A stretch of 64,000 nt of DNA. It comes from Pleurodeles waltl. Lineage: Eukaryota; Chordata; Amphibia; Caudata; Salamandridae. A program made the position numbers and the translations under genes. How positions within the stretch are numbered: position 1 is the first letter of the stretch; each line of letters starts with the position of its first letter. Below are positions 42,531 to 57,170 of this stretch, one piece after another. Under the pieces are notes generated by a model. That model was given only the letters and a program-made list of their open reading frames with translations. It did not search any database and was not told the DNA's origin. The DNA lies in NCBI RefSeq assembly GCF_031143425.1, contig NC_090447.1, positions 29,478,238-29,542,237 of the forward strand. Direction: 5' to 3'.

Positions 42531-45500
42531 CATCCAGACCACAGAGACATGAACACCCTACCCAGACCACAGAGACATGAACACCCTACCCAGACCCCAG
42601 AGACATGAACACCCTACCCAGACCCCAGAGACATGAACACCCTACCCAGACCCCAGAGACATGAACACCCTACCCAGACCCCAGAGACATGAACACCCTA
42701 CCCAGACACCAAAGACATGAACGCCCTACCCAGACACCAAAGACATGAACGCCCTACCCAGACACCAGACACATGAACGCCCTACCCAGAGACATGAACG
42801 CCCTACCCAGACGCCAGAGACATGAACACCCTATCCCAGACACCAGAGACATGAACACCCTATCCCAGACACCAGAGACATGAACACCCTATCCCAGACA
42901 CCAGAGACATGAACACCCTATCCCAGACATCAGAGACATGAACACCCTATCCCAGACACCAGAGACATGAACACCCTATCCCAGACACATGAACACCCTA
43001 TCCCAGACACCAGAGACATGAACACCCTATCCCAGACACCAGAGACATGAACACCCAACCCAGACACATGAGAAATGAACGCCCTATGCAGACACATGAG
43101 AAATGAACGCCCTACCCAGACACCAGAGACATGAACGCCCTACCCAGAAACAAGAGACATGAACACGCTACCCAGAAACAAGAGACATGAACACGCTACC
43201 GAGAAACATGAACGCCCTACCCAGACACCAGAGACATGAACGCCCTACGCAGACACCAGAGACATGAACGCCCTACCCAGAAACCAGAGACATGTACGCC
43301 CTACCCAGACACCAGAGACATGAACATCCTACCCAGACACCAGAGACATGAACAACCTACCCAGACACCAGACACCAGACACATGAACACCCTAGCCAGA
43401 CATCAGAGACATGAGACATGAGCACCCTAGCCAGACACCAGAGACATGAACGCCCTACCCAGACACCAGAGACATGAACACCCTAGCCAGACATCATAGA
43501 CATCAGACATGAACACCCTATCCAGAAACCAGAGACATGAACACCCTACCTAGAAACATGAGCACCCTACCCAGACACCAGAGACATGAGCACCCTACCC
43601 AGACACCAGAGACATGAACGCTCTACCCAGACACCAGAGACATGAACACCCTACCCAGACACATGAACACCCCATCCACACATCAGAGACATGAGACATG
43701 AACACCCTACCCAGACACCAGAGACATGAGCACCCCACCCAGATGCCAGAGACATGAGCACCCTACCCAGACGCCAGAGACATGAGCACCCTACCCAGAA
43801 GCCAGAGACATGAGCACCCAACCCAGACACCAGAGAAATGAACGCCCTACGCAGACACCAGAGACATGAGCACCCTACCCAGACACATGAACGCCCTACC
43901 CAGACACCAGAGACCTGAACACCCTACCCAGACACCAGAGACAAGAGACATGAACACAAACCCTACCCAGACACCAGAGACATGAACATCCTACCCAGAA
44001 ACCAGAGACATGAACGCCCTACCTAGAAACATGAACACCCCATCCAGCCACCAGAGAAATGAACATCCTACCCAGACACCAGAGACATGAACGCCCTACC
44101 CAGACACCAGAGACATGAGCACCCTACCCAGACACCAGACACATGAGCACCCTACCCAGACACCAGACACATGAGCACCCTACCCAGACACATGAGCACC
44201 CTACCCAGACACATGAACGCCCTACCCAGACACCAGAGACATGAACGCCCTACTCAGACACCAGAGACATGAGCACCCTACCCAGAGACATGAGCACCCT
44301 ACCCAGACACCAGAGACATGAGCACCGTACCCAGAGACATGAACATCCTACCAAGACACCAGAGACATGAACGTCCTACTCAGACACCAGAGACATGAAC
44401 GCCCTACCCAGACACATGAACACCCTACCCAGACACCAGAGACATGAACACCCTACCCAGACACCAGAGACATGAAAACCCTACCCCAGACACCAGAGAC
44501 ATGAACGCCCTACCCAGACACCAGAGACATGAACACCCTACGCAGACACCAGAGACGTGAACGCCCTACCCAGACACCACAGACATGAACACCCTACGGA
44601 GACACCAAAGACATGAACGCCCTACCCAGACACCAGAGACATGAACACCCTACGGAGACACCACAGACATGAACGCCCTACGCAGACACCAGAGACATGA
44701 ACGCCCTACCCAGGAACCAGAGACATGAACGCCCTACCCAGGAACCAGAGACATGAACGCCCTACCCAGACACCAGAGACATGAACACCTTACCCAGACA
44801 CCAGAGACATGAACACCCTATCCCAGACACCAGAGACATGAACACCCTACCTCAGACACCAGAGACATGAACACCCAACCCAGACACATGAGCACCCTAC
44901 CCAGACACATTAACGCCCTACCCAGACACCAGAGACATGAACGCCCTACCCAGACACCAGAGACATGAGCACCCTACCCAGACACATGAACGCCCTACCC
45001 AGAGATCTGAACGCCCGCCCCAGAAGCCAGAGACTTGAATGCCCTACCCAGAAACCAGAGACTTGAATGCCCTACCCAGACACCAGAGACATGAACGCCC
45101 TACACAGACACATGAACACCCCATCCAGACGCCAGAGACATGAACACCCTACGCAGACCCCAGAGACATGAACACCCTACCAAGACCCCAGAGACATGAA
45201 CACCCTACCCAGACACCAGAGACATGAACACCCTACCCAGACACCAGAGACATGAACACCCTACCCCAGACACCGGAGACATGAACACCCTACCCCAGAC
45301 ACCGGAGACATGAACACCCTACCCCAGACACCGGAGACATGAACACCCAACCCAGACACATGAGCACCCTACCCAGACACATTAACGCCCTACCCAGACA
45401 CCAGAGACCTGAACGCACTACCCAGAAACCAGAGACTTGAATGCCCTACCCAGAAACCAGAGACTTGAATGCCCTACCCAGACACCAGAGACATGAACAC

Positions 45501-47295
45501 CTTACCCAGACACCAGAGACATGAACGCCCTACGCAGACACCAGAGACATGAACGCCCTACGCAGACACCAGACACATGAGAAATGAACATCCTACCCAA
45601 ACACCAGAGACATGAACGCCCTACCCAGACACCAGAGACATGAACGCCCTACCCAGGAACCAGAGACTTGAACGCCCTACCCAGATACCAGAGACATGAA
45701 CACCTTACCCAGACACCAGAGACATGAACACCTTACCCAGACACCAGAGACATGAACGCCCTACCCAGACACCAGAGACATGAATGCCGTACCCCGACAC
45801 CAGAGACATGAACGCCCTACCCAGACACCAGAGACATGAACGCCCTACGCAGACACCAGAGACATAAACGCCCTACCCAGACACCAGAGACATGAACACC
45901 CTATCCCAGACACCAGAGACATGAACACCCTACCCCAGACACCAGAGACATGAACACCCAACCCAGACACATGAGCACCCTACCCAGACACATTAACGCC
46001 CTACCCAGACACCAGAGACATGAACGCCCTACCCAGACACCAGAGACATGAGCACCCTACCCAGACACATGAACGCCCTACCCAGAGACTTGAATGCCCT
46101 ACCCAGAGACTTGAATGCCCTACCCAGAAACCAGAGACTTGAATGCCCTACCCAGAAACCAGAGACTTGAATGCCCTACCCAGACACCAGAGACATGAAC
46201 GCCCTACCCAGACACATGAACACCCCATCCAGACACCAGAGACATGAACATCCTACCCCAGACACCAGAGACATGAACACCTTACCCCAGACACCAGAGA
46301 CATGAACACCCTCTCCCAGACACCAGAGACATGAACACCCTCTCCCAGACACCAGAGACATGAACACCCTCTCCCAGACACCAGAGACATGAACACCCTA
46401 TCCCAGACACCAGAGACATGAACACCCTATCCCAGACACCAGAGACATGAACACCCTACCCCAGACACCAGAGACATGAGCACCCTACCCAGACACATGA
46501 GCACCCTACCCAGACACATGAGCACCCTACCCAGAGACATGAACGCCCTACCCAGACACCAGAGACATGAACGTCGTACCCACACACCAGAGACGTGAGC
46601 ACCCTACCCAGACACATGAAAGCCCTACCCAGAGACTTGAATGCCCTACCCAGAAACCAGAGACTTGAATGCCCTACCCAGACACCAGAGACTTGAATGC
46701 CCTACCCAGAAACCAGAGACTTGAATGCCCTACCCAGACACCAGAGACATGAACGCCCTACCCAGACACCAGAGACATGAGCACCCTACCCAGAGACCTG
46801 AATGCCCTACCCAGAAACCAGAGACCTGAATGCCCTACCCAGAAACCAGAGACCTGAACGCCCTACCCAGAAACCAGAGACATGAACGCCCTACGCAGAC
46901 ACCAGAGACATGAGAAATGAGCACCCTACCCAGACACCAGAGACATGAACACCCTACCCAGACACCAGAGACATGAGCACCCTACCCAGATACCAGAGAC
47001 ATGAGCACCCGTCCCAGACACCAGAGACATGAACATCCCATCCTGACACATGAACACCCTACCCAGACACCAGACACATGAACGCCCTACCCAGAAACAT
47101 GAACGCCGTACCCAGACACCAGAGACTTGAACACCAAACTCAGAAACCAGAGACATGAGACATGAACACCCTACCCAGACACATGAACACCCCATCCAGA
47201 CACCAGAGACATGAACACCCCATCCAGACACCAGAGACATGAACACCCTACCCAGACACATGAACACCCCATCCAGACACCAGAGACATGAGACA

Positions 47296-47850
47296 TGAGC
47301 ACCCTACCCAGACACATGAACGCCCTACCCAGAGATCTGAACGCACGCCCCAGAAGCCAGAGACTTGAATGCCCTACCCAGAAAACAGAGACTTGAATGC
47401 CCTACCCAGACACCAGACACATGAACACCCCATCCAGACGCCAGAGACATGAACACCCTACGCAGACCCCAGAGACATGAACACCCTACCAAGACCCCAG
47501 AGACATGAACACCCTACCCAGACACCAGAGACATGAACACCCTACCCCAGACACCGGAGACATGAACACCCTACCCCAGACACCGGAGACATGAACACCC
47601 TACCCCAGACACCAGAGACATGAACACCCTACCCCAGACACCAGAGACATGAACACCCTACCCCAGACACATGAGCACCCTACCCAGACACATTAACGCC
47701 CTACCCAGACACCAGAGACCTGAACGCACTACCCAGAAACCAGAGACTTGAATGCCCTACCCAGACACCAGAGACATGAACACCTTACCCAGACACCAGA
47801 GACATGAACGCCCTACGCAGACACCAGAGACATGAACGCCCTACGCAGAC
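47296..47850. repeat. Interpolated duplicate of the 44,966-45,540 segment
   Basis: After the caccaaactcag block, where the 26.9-kb copy continues with ctatccag and cttacccag monomers, this copy switches to cattaacg-region sequence. The rare agagatctga at 47,331 matches 45,001 (offset 2,330) and is followed by agaagccag, gacttgaatgcc, accggag and cattaacg monomers. It then returns to the expected gagcaccatacccag monomer near 47,866. The net gain against the first 20-kb copy is 446 bp. Confidence 0.8.
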
Positions 47851-48498
47851 ACCAGAGACATGAGCACCATACCCAGACACATGAACGCCCTACCCAGAAA
47901 CCAGAGACCTGAACGCCCTACCCAGAGACCTGAACGCTCTACCCAGAAACCAGAGACCTGAACGCCCTACGCAGACACCAGAGACCTGAACGCCTTACGC
48001 AGACACCAGAGACATGAACGCCCTACCCAGAAACAAGAGACATGAACACGCTACCCAGAGACATGAACGCCCTACCCAGAAACCAGAGACATGAACACCC
48101 TACCCAAACAAAAGAGACATGAACATCCTACCCAGACACCAGAGACATGAACATCCTACCCAGACACCAGAGACATGAACATCCTACCCAGACACCAGAG
48201 ACATGAACATCCTACCCAGACACCAGAGACATGAACACCCTACCCAGACACCAGAGACATGAACACCCTTCCCAGACACCAGAGACATGAACATCCCATC
48301 CAGACACATGAACACCCTACCCAGACACCAGACACATGAACGCCCTACCCAGAAACATGAACGCCCTACCCAGACACCAGAGACATGAACACCCCATCGC
48401 AGACACCAGAGAAATGAAGGCCCTACAGAGACATGAACACCCTACGCAGACACCAGATAAATGAACACCCTACCAAGACACCTGAGACATGAAGGCCC

Positions 48499-50640
48499 TA
48501 TAGAGACACCAAAGCCCTACGCAGACACCGGAGACATGAACACCCTACCCAGACACCAGAGACATGAACACCCTACCCAGACATGAACGCCCTACCCAGA
48601 CACCAGAGACATGAACGCCCTACGCAGACACCAGAGGCATGAACGCCCTACGCAGACACCAGAGGCATGAACGCCCTACGCAGACACCAGAGGCATGAAC
48701 GCCCTACGCAGACACCAGAGGCATGAACGCCCTACGCAGACACCAGAGGCATGAACGCCCTACGCAGACACCAGAGACATGAACGCCCTACGCAGACACC
48801 AGAGACATGAACGCCCTACGCAGACACCAGAGACATGAACGCCCTACGCAGATACCAGAAACATAAACGCCCTACCCAGACACGAGAGACACCAGAGACA
48901 CGAAGGCCCTACGCAGACACCAGAGACATGAACGCCCTACCCAGACACCAGAAACAGGAACGCCCTACCCAGACACCAGAGACAGGAACGTCCTACCCAG
49001 ACACCAGAGACATGAACGCCCTACCCAGACGCGAGAGACACCAGAGACATGAACGCCCTACGCAGACACCAGAGACATGAACGCCCTACGCAGACACCAG
49101 AGACATGAACGCCCTACGCAGACACCAGAGACATGAACGCCCTACCCAGACACCAGAGACGTGAACGCCCTACCCAGACATCAGAGACATGAACACCCTA
49201 CCCAGACACATGAACACCCCATCCAGACCACAGAGACATGAACACCCTACCCAGACCACAGAGACATGAACACCCTACCCAGACCCCAGAGACATGAACA
49301 CCCTACCCAGACCCCAGAGACATGAACACCCTACCCAGACCCCAGAGACATGAACACCCTACCCAGACCCCAGAGACATGAACACCCTACCCAGACACCA
49401 AAGACATGAACGCCCTACCCAGACACCAAAGACATGAACGCCCTACCCAGACACCAAAGACATGAACGCCCTACCCAGACACCAGACACATGAACGCCCT
49501 ACCCAGAGACATGAACGCCCTACGCAGACGCCAGAGACATGAACACCCTATCCCAGACACCAGAGACGTGAACACCCTATCCCAGACACCAGAGACATGA
49601 ACACCCTATCCCAGACACCAGAGACATGAACACCCTATCCCAGACACCAGAGACATGAACACCCTATCCCAGACACCAGAGACATGAACACCCTATCCCA
49701 GACACCAGAGACATGAACACCCTATCCCAGACACCAGAGACATGAACACCCTATCCCAGACACCAGAGACATGAACACCCTATCCCAGACACCAGAGACA
49801 TGAACACCCTATCCCAGACACAAGAGACATGAACACCCTATCCCAGACACCAGAGACATGAACACCCAACCCAGACACATGAGAAATGAACGCCCTATGC
49901 AGACACATGAGAAATGAACACGCTACCCAGAAACAAGAGACATGAACACGCTACCGAGAAACATGAACGCCCTACCCAGACACCAGAGACATGAACGCCC
50001 TACCCAGACACCAGAGACATGAACGCCCTACGCAGACACCAGAGACATGAACGCCCTACCCAGAAACAAGAGACATGAACACGCTACCCAGAAACAAGAG
50101 ACATGAACACGCTACCGAGAAACATGAACGCCCTACGCAGACACCAGAGACATGAACGCCCTACGCAGACACCAGAGACATGAACGCCCTACCCAGAAAC
50201 CAGAGACATGTACGCCCTACCCAGACACCAGAGACATGAACATCCTACCCAGACACCAGAGACATGAACAACCTACCCAGACACCAGACACATGAACACC
50301 CTAGCCAGACATCAGAGACATGAGACATGAGCACCCTAGCCAGACACCAGAGACATGAACGCCCTACCCAGACACCAGAGACATGAACACCCTAGCCAGA
50401 CATCAGAGACATCAGACATGAACACCCTATCCAGAAACCAGAGACATGAACACCCTACCTAGAAACATGAGCACCCTACCCAGACACCAGAGACATGAGC
50501 ACCCTACCCAGACACCAGAGACATGAACGCCCTACCCAGACACCAGAGACATGAACACCCTACCCAGACACATGAACACCGCATCCACACATCAGAGACA
50601 TGAGACATGAACACCCTACCCAGACACCAGAGACATGAGC
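48499..50640. repeat. Head cassette and downstream segment, 20-kb copy 2
   Basis: The segment contains tatagagacaccaaag, a 19-bp monomer near 48,579, five gaggcatg monomers (48,634-48,746), acacgaagg near 48,899, accacagag, a cagaccccag run (about 49,275-49,380), a ctatcccag run (about 49,540-49,860), cgctaccgag and acatcagac monomers, and catccacac (50,582). It follows 27,644-29,750 with a constant offset of 20,855-20,856 bp at the two markers measured, implying equal numbers of every length class between them. Confidence 0.83.
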
Positions 50641-53600
50641 ACCCTACCCAGACACCAGAGACATGAACACCCTACCCAGACACCAGAGACATGAACACCC
50701 TACCCCAGACACCAGAGACATGAACACCCTACCCCAGACACCGGAGACATGAATACCCTATCCCAGACACCAGAGACATCAGCACCCTACCCAGACACAT
50801 GAGCACCCTACCCAGACACCAGAGACTTGAATGCCCTACCCAGAAACCAGAGACTTGAATGCCCTACCCAGACACCAGAGACATGAACACCTTACCCAGA
50901 CACCAGAGACATGAACGCCCTACACAGACACCAGAGACATGAACGCCCTACGCAGACACCAGACACATGAGAAATGAACATCCTACCCAAACACCAGATA
51001 CATGAACGCCCTACCCAGACACCAGAGACATGAACGCCCGACGCAGACACCAGAGACCTGAACGCTCTACGCAGACACCAGAGACCTGAACGCTCTACGC
51101 AGACACCAGAGACATGAACGCTCTACGCAGACACCAGAGACATGAACGACCTGCGCAGACACCAGAGACATGAACGCCCTACGGAGACACCAGAGACATG
51201 AACGCTCTACGCAGACACCAGAGACATGAACGCCTTACCCAGACACCAGAGACATGAACGCCTTACCCAGACACCAGAGACATGAAGGCCCTACCCAGAC
51301 ACCAGAGACATGAATGCCCTACCCAGACACCAGAGACATGAATGCCCTACCCAGACACCAGAGACATGAACGCCCGACGCAGACACCAGAGACATGAACG
51401 CCCTACCCAGACACCAGAGACATAAACGCCCTACCCAGACACCACAGACATGAACACCCTATCCCAGACACCAGAGACATGAGCACCCTACCCAGACACA
51501 TGAGCACCCTACCCAGACACATGAGCACCCTACCCAGACACATTAACGCCCTACCCAGACACCAGAGACATGAACGCCCTACCCAGACACCAGAGACATG
51601 AGCACCCTACCCAGACACATGAACACCCTACCCAGAGACCTGAACGCCCGCCCCAGAAGCCAGAGACTTGAATGCCCTACCCAGAAACCAGAGACTTGAA
51701 TGCCCTACCCAGACACCAGAGACATGAACGCCCTACCCAGACACATGAACACCCCATCCAGACACCAGAGACATGAACACCCTACCCCAGACACCAGAGA
51801 CATGAACACCCTACCCCAGACACCAGAGACATGAACACCCTACCCCAGACACCAGAGACATGAACACCCTACCCCAGACACCAGAGACATGAACACCCTA
51901 TCCCAGACACCAGAGACATGAACACCCTACCCCAGACACCAGAGACATGAACACCCTACCCCAGACACCAGAGACATGAACACCCTACCCCAGACACCAG
52001 AGACATGAACACCCAACCCAGACACATGAGCACCCTACCCAGACACCAGAGACATGAGCACCCTACCCAGACACATGAACGCCCTACCCAGAGACCTGAA
52101 TGCCCTACCCAGAAACCAGAGACTTGAATGCCCTACCCAGAAACCAGAGACTTGAATGCCCTACCCAGAAACCAGAGACTTGAATGCCCTACCCAGAAAC
52201 CAGAGACTTGAATGCCCTACCCAGACACCAGAGACATGAACGCCCTACCCAGACACCAGAGACATGAGCACCCTACCCAGAGACCTGAACGCCCTACCCA
52301 GAAACCAGAGACCTGAACGCCCTACCCAGAAACCAGAGACCTGAACGCCCTACCCAGAAACCAGAGACCTGAATGCCCTACCCAGAAACCAGAGACCTGA
52401 ACGCCCTACCCAGAAACCAGAGACCTGAACGCCCTACCCAGAAACCAGAGACCTGAACGCCCTACACAGACACCAGAGACATGAGAAATGAGCACCCTAC
52501 CCAGACACCAGAGACATGAGCACCCTACCCAGACACCAGAGACATGAGCACCCTACCCAGACACCAGAGACATGAGCACCCGTCCCAGACACCAGAGACA
52601 TGAACATCCCATCCAGACACATGAACACCCTACCCAGACACCAGACACATGAACGCCCTACCCAGAAACATGAACGCCGTACCCAGACACCAGAGACATG
52701 AACACCAAACTCAGAAACCAGAGACATGAACACCCTACCCAGACACATGAACACCCCATCCAGACACCAGAGACATGAACACCCCATCCAGACACTAGAG
52801 ACATGAACACCCTACCCAGACACATGAACACCCCATCCAGACACCAGAGACATGAGACATGAGCACCCTACCCAGACACCAGAGACATGAGCACCCTACC
52901 CAGACACCAGAGACATGAACGCCCTACGCAGACACCAGAGACATGAACGCCCTACGCAGACAGCAGAGACATGAGCACCCTACCCAGACACCAGAGACAT
53001 GAACGCCCTAGGCAGACACCAGAGACATGAACGCCCTACCCAGACACCAGAGACATGAACGCCCTACGCAGACACCAGAGACATGAACGCCCTACGCAGA
53101 CACCAGAGACATGAACGCCCTACGCAGACACCAGAGACATGAACGCTCTACGCAGACACCAGAGACATGAACGCTCTACGCAGACACCAGAGACATGAAC
53201 GCTCTACGCAGACACAAGAGACATGAACGCCCTACCCAGACACCAGAGGCATGAACGCCCTACCCAGACACCAGAGGCATGAACGCCCTACGCAGACACC
53301 AGAGGCATGAACGCCCTACGCAGACACCAGAGGCATGAACGCCCTACGCAGACACCAGAGGCATGAACGCCCTACGCAGACACCAGAGGCATGAACGCCC
53401 TACGCAGACACCAGAGGCATGAACGCCCTACGCAGACACCAGAGGCATGAACGCCCTACGCAGACACCAGAGGCATGAACGCCGTACGCAGACACCAGAG
53501 ACATGAACGCCCTACCCAGACGCGAGAGACACCAGAGACATGAACGCCCTACGCAGACACCAGAGACGTGAACGCCCTACCCAGACACCAGAGACGTGAA

Positions 53601-55840
53601 CGCCCTGCCCAGACACCAGAGACGTGAACGCCCTACCCAGACACCAGAGACGTGAACGCCCTACCCAGTCATCAGAGACAAGAACACCCTACCCAGACAC
53701 ATGAACACCCCATCCAGACCACAGAGACATGAACACCCTACCCAGACCACAGAGACATGAACACCCTACCCAGACCACAGAGACATGAACACCCTACCCA
53801 CACCCCAGAGACATGAACACCCTACCAAGACCCCAGAGACATGAACACCCTACCAAGACCCCAGAGACATGAACACCCTACCAAGACCCCAGAGACATGA
53901 ACGCCCTACCCTGACACCAAAGACATGAACGCCCTACCCAGACACCAGAGACATGAACGCCCTACCCAGAAACCAGAGACATGAACACCTTACCCAGACG
54001 CCAGAGACATGAACACCCTATCCCAGACACCAGAGACATGAACACCCTATCCCAGACACCAGAGACATGAACACCCTATCCCAGACACCAGAGACATGAA
54101 CGTCCTACGCAGACACCAGACACATGAGAAATGAACATCCTACCCAAACACCAGAGACATGAACGCCCTGCCCAGACACCAGAGACATGAACGCCCTACC
54201 CAGACACCAGAGACATGAACGCTCTACGCAGACACCAGAGACATGAACGCTCTACGCAGACACCAGAGACATGAACGCTCTACGCAGACACCAGAGACAT
54301 GAACGCTCTACGCAGACACCAGAGACATGAACGCTCTACGCAGACACCAGAGACATGAACGCTCTACGCAGACACCCGAGACATGAACGCCCTACCCAGG
54401 AACCAGAGACATGAACACCCTATCCCAGACACCAGAGACATGAACACCCTACCCCAGACACCAGAGACATGAACACCCAACCCAGACACATGAGCACCCT
54501 ACCCAGACACATGAGCACCCTACCCAGACACATTAACGCCCTACCCAGACACCAGAGTCATGAACGCCCTACCCAGACACCAGAGTCATGAACGCCCTAC
54601 CCAGACACCAGAGACATGAGCACCCTACCCAGACACATGAATGCCCTACCCAGACACATGAATGCCCTACCCAGAGACTTGAATGCCCTACCCAGAGACT
54701 TGAATGCCCTACCCAGAAACCAGAGACTTGAATGCCCTACCCAGACACCAGAGACTTGAATGCCCTACCCAGACACCAGAGACATGAACGCCCTACCCAG
54801 ACACATGAACACCCCATCCAGACACCAGAGACATGAACACCCTACCCCAGACACCAGAGACATGAACACCCTACCCCAGACACCAGAGACATGAACACCC
54901 TACCCCAGACACCAGAGACATGAACACCCTATCCCAGACACCAGAGACATGAACACCCTATCCCAGACACCAGAGACATGAACACCCTATCCCAGACACC
55001 AGAGACATGAACACCCTATCCCAGACACCAGAGACATGAACACCCTATCCCAGACACCAGAGACATGAACACCCTACCCCAGACACCAGAGACATGAACA
55101 CCCTACCCCAGACACCAGAGACATGAACACCCAACCCAAGACACATGAGCACCCTACCCAGACACATTAACGTCCTACCCAGACACCAGAGACGTGAGCA
55201 CCCTACCCAGACACATGAACGCCCTACCCAGAAACCAGACTTGAATGCCCTACCCAGAAACCAGAGACTTGAATGCCCTACCCAGACACCAGAGACATGA
55301 ACGCCCTACCCAGACACCAGAGACATGAGCACCCTACCCAGAGACCTGAACGCCCTACCCAGAAACCAGAGACCTGAACGCCCTACCCAGAAACCAGAGA
55401 CCTGAACGCCCTACCCAGAAACCAGAGACCTGAACGCCCTACGCAGACACCAGAGACATGAGAAATGAGCACCCTACCCAGACACCAGAGACATGAACAC
55501 CCTACCCAGACACCAGAGACATGAGCACCCTACCCAGACACCAGAGACATGAGCACCCGTCCCAGACACCAGAGACATGAACATCCCATCCAGACACATG
55601 AACACCCTACCCACACACCAGACACATGAACGCCCTACCCAGAAACATGAACGCCGTACCCAGACACCAGAGACATGAACACCAAGCTCAGAAACCAGAG
55701 ACATGAGACATGAACACCCTACCCAGACACATGAACACCCCATCCAGACACCAGAGACATGAACACCCCATCCAGACACCAGAGACATGAACACCCTACC
55801 CAGACACATGAACACCCCATCCAGACCCCAGAGACATGAG
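50641..55840. repeat. Satellite segment with gaatacc, gctctacg and nine gaggcatg monomers
   Basis: The first part follows 32.5-35.6 kb: gaataccctatccc (50,751), gctctacg monomers (about 51,060-51,210), caccaaactcag (52,703), nine gaggcatg monomers (53,246-53,470) and cagtcatcag (53,668). A further stretch (about 53,980-55,840) repeats gctctacg monomers (six, about 54,210-54,370), cattaacg, gacttgaatgcc, ctatcccag and a caccaagctcag variant (55,680). This stretch has no direct counterpart at the matching place in the first 20-kb copy. Confidence 0.78.
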
Positions 55841-57170
55841 ACATGAGCACCCTACCCAGACACAAGAGACATGAGCACCCTACCCAGACACCAGAGACAT
55901 GAACGCCCTACGCAGACACCAGAGACATGAACGCCCTACGCAGACACCAGAGACATGAGCACCATACCCAGCCACCAGAGACATGAACGCCCTACCCAGA
56001 AACAAGAGACATGAACACGCTACCCAGAGACCTGAACGCCCTACCCAGAAACCAGAGACCTGAACGCCCTACCCAGAAACCAGAGACCTGAACGCCCTAC
56101 GCAGAAACCAGAGACCTGAACGCCCTACGCAGACACCAGAGACATGAACGCCTTACGCAGACACCAGAGACATGAACGCCCTACGCAGACACCAGAGACA
56201 TGAGCACCATACCCAGACACCAGAGACATGAACGCCCTACCCAGAAACCAGAGACCTGAACGCCCTACCCAGAGACCTGAACGCCCTACCCAGAAACCAG
56301 AGACCTGAACGCCCTACGCAGACACCAGAGACATGAACACCCTACCCAGAAACAAGAGACATGAACGCCCTACCCAGAGACATGAACGCCCTACCCAGAA
56401 ACCAGAGACATGAACGCCCTACCCAGACACCATAGACATGAACATCCTACCCAAACAAAAGAGACATGAAAATCCTACCCAGACACATGAACATCCTACC
56501 CAGACACCAGAGACATGAACATCCTACCCAGACAACAGAGACATGAACATCCTACCCAGACACCAGAGACATGAGCATCCTACCCAGAAACATGAACACC
56601 CTACCCAGACACCAGAGACATGAACACCCTTCCCAGACACCAGAGACATGAACATCCCATCCAGACACATGAACACCCTACCCAGACACCAGACACATGA
56701 ACGCCCTACCCAGAAACATGAACGCCCTACCCAGACACCAGAGACATGAAGGCCCTATAGAGACACCAAAGCTCTACGCAGACACCGGAGACATGAACAC
56801 CCTACCCAGACATGAACGCCCTACCCAGACACCAGAGACATGAACGCTCTACCCAGACACCAGAGAAATGAACGCCCTACGCAGACACCAGAGGCATGAA
56901 CGCCCTTCGCAGACACCAGAGGCATGAACGCCCTTCGCAGACACCAGAGGCATGAACGCCCTACGCAGACACCAGAGGCATGAACGCCCTACGCAGACAC
57001 CAGAGGCATGAACGCCCTACGCAGACACCAGAGACATGAACGCCCTACGCAGACACCAGAAACATAAACGCCCTACCCAGACACGAGAGACACCAGAGAC
57101 ACGAAGGCCCTACGCAGACACCAGAGACATGAGCACCAGAGACATGAGCACCCTACCCAGACACCAGAGA
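55841..57170. repeat. Satellite segment ending in head cassette
   Basis: Monomers with gacctgaacgcc, acaagagac, acaaaagag (about 56,455), cccttcccag and catcccatccag lead to tatagagacaccaaag (56,756), a 19-bp monomer, five gaggcatg monomers (56,891-57,003, two followed by ccttcgcag) and acacgaagg (about 57,100). The ccatcgcag/gataaatg stretch normally found just before the tatagag marker is missing here, unlike at the other seven marker sites. Confidence 0.8.

Larger units (their letters stand above)
22600..43000. repeat. ~20-kb super-repeat, copy 1
   Basis: Landmarks in this interval find partners about 18-21 kb downstream: the acaagagac/acacaaaccc monomer (23,479 to 43,941, offset 20,462), caccaaactcag (26,723 to 47,132, 20,409), tatagagacaccaaag (27,644 to 48,499, 20,855), catccacac (29,726 to 50,582, 20,856), gaataccctatccc (32,622 to 50,751, 18,129), cagtcatcag (35,691 to 53,668, 17,977) and tatagagacaccaaag (42,015 to 61,716, 19,701). 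The jumps in offset coincide with the internal duplications and insertions annotated separately. Boundaries are approximate because the array is circularly permutable. Confidence 0.75.
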
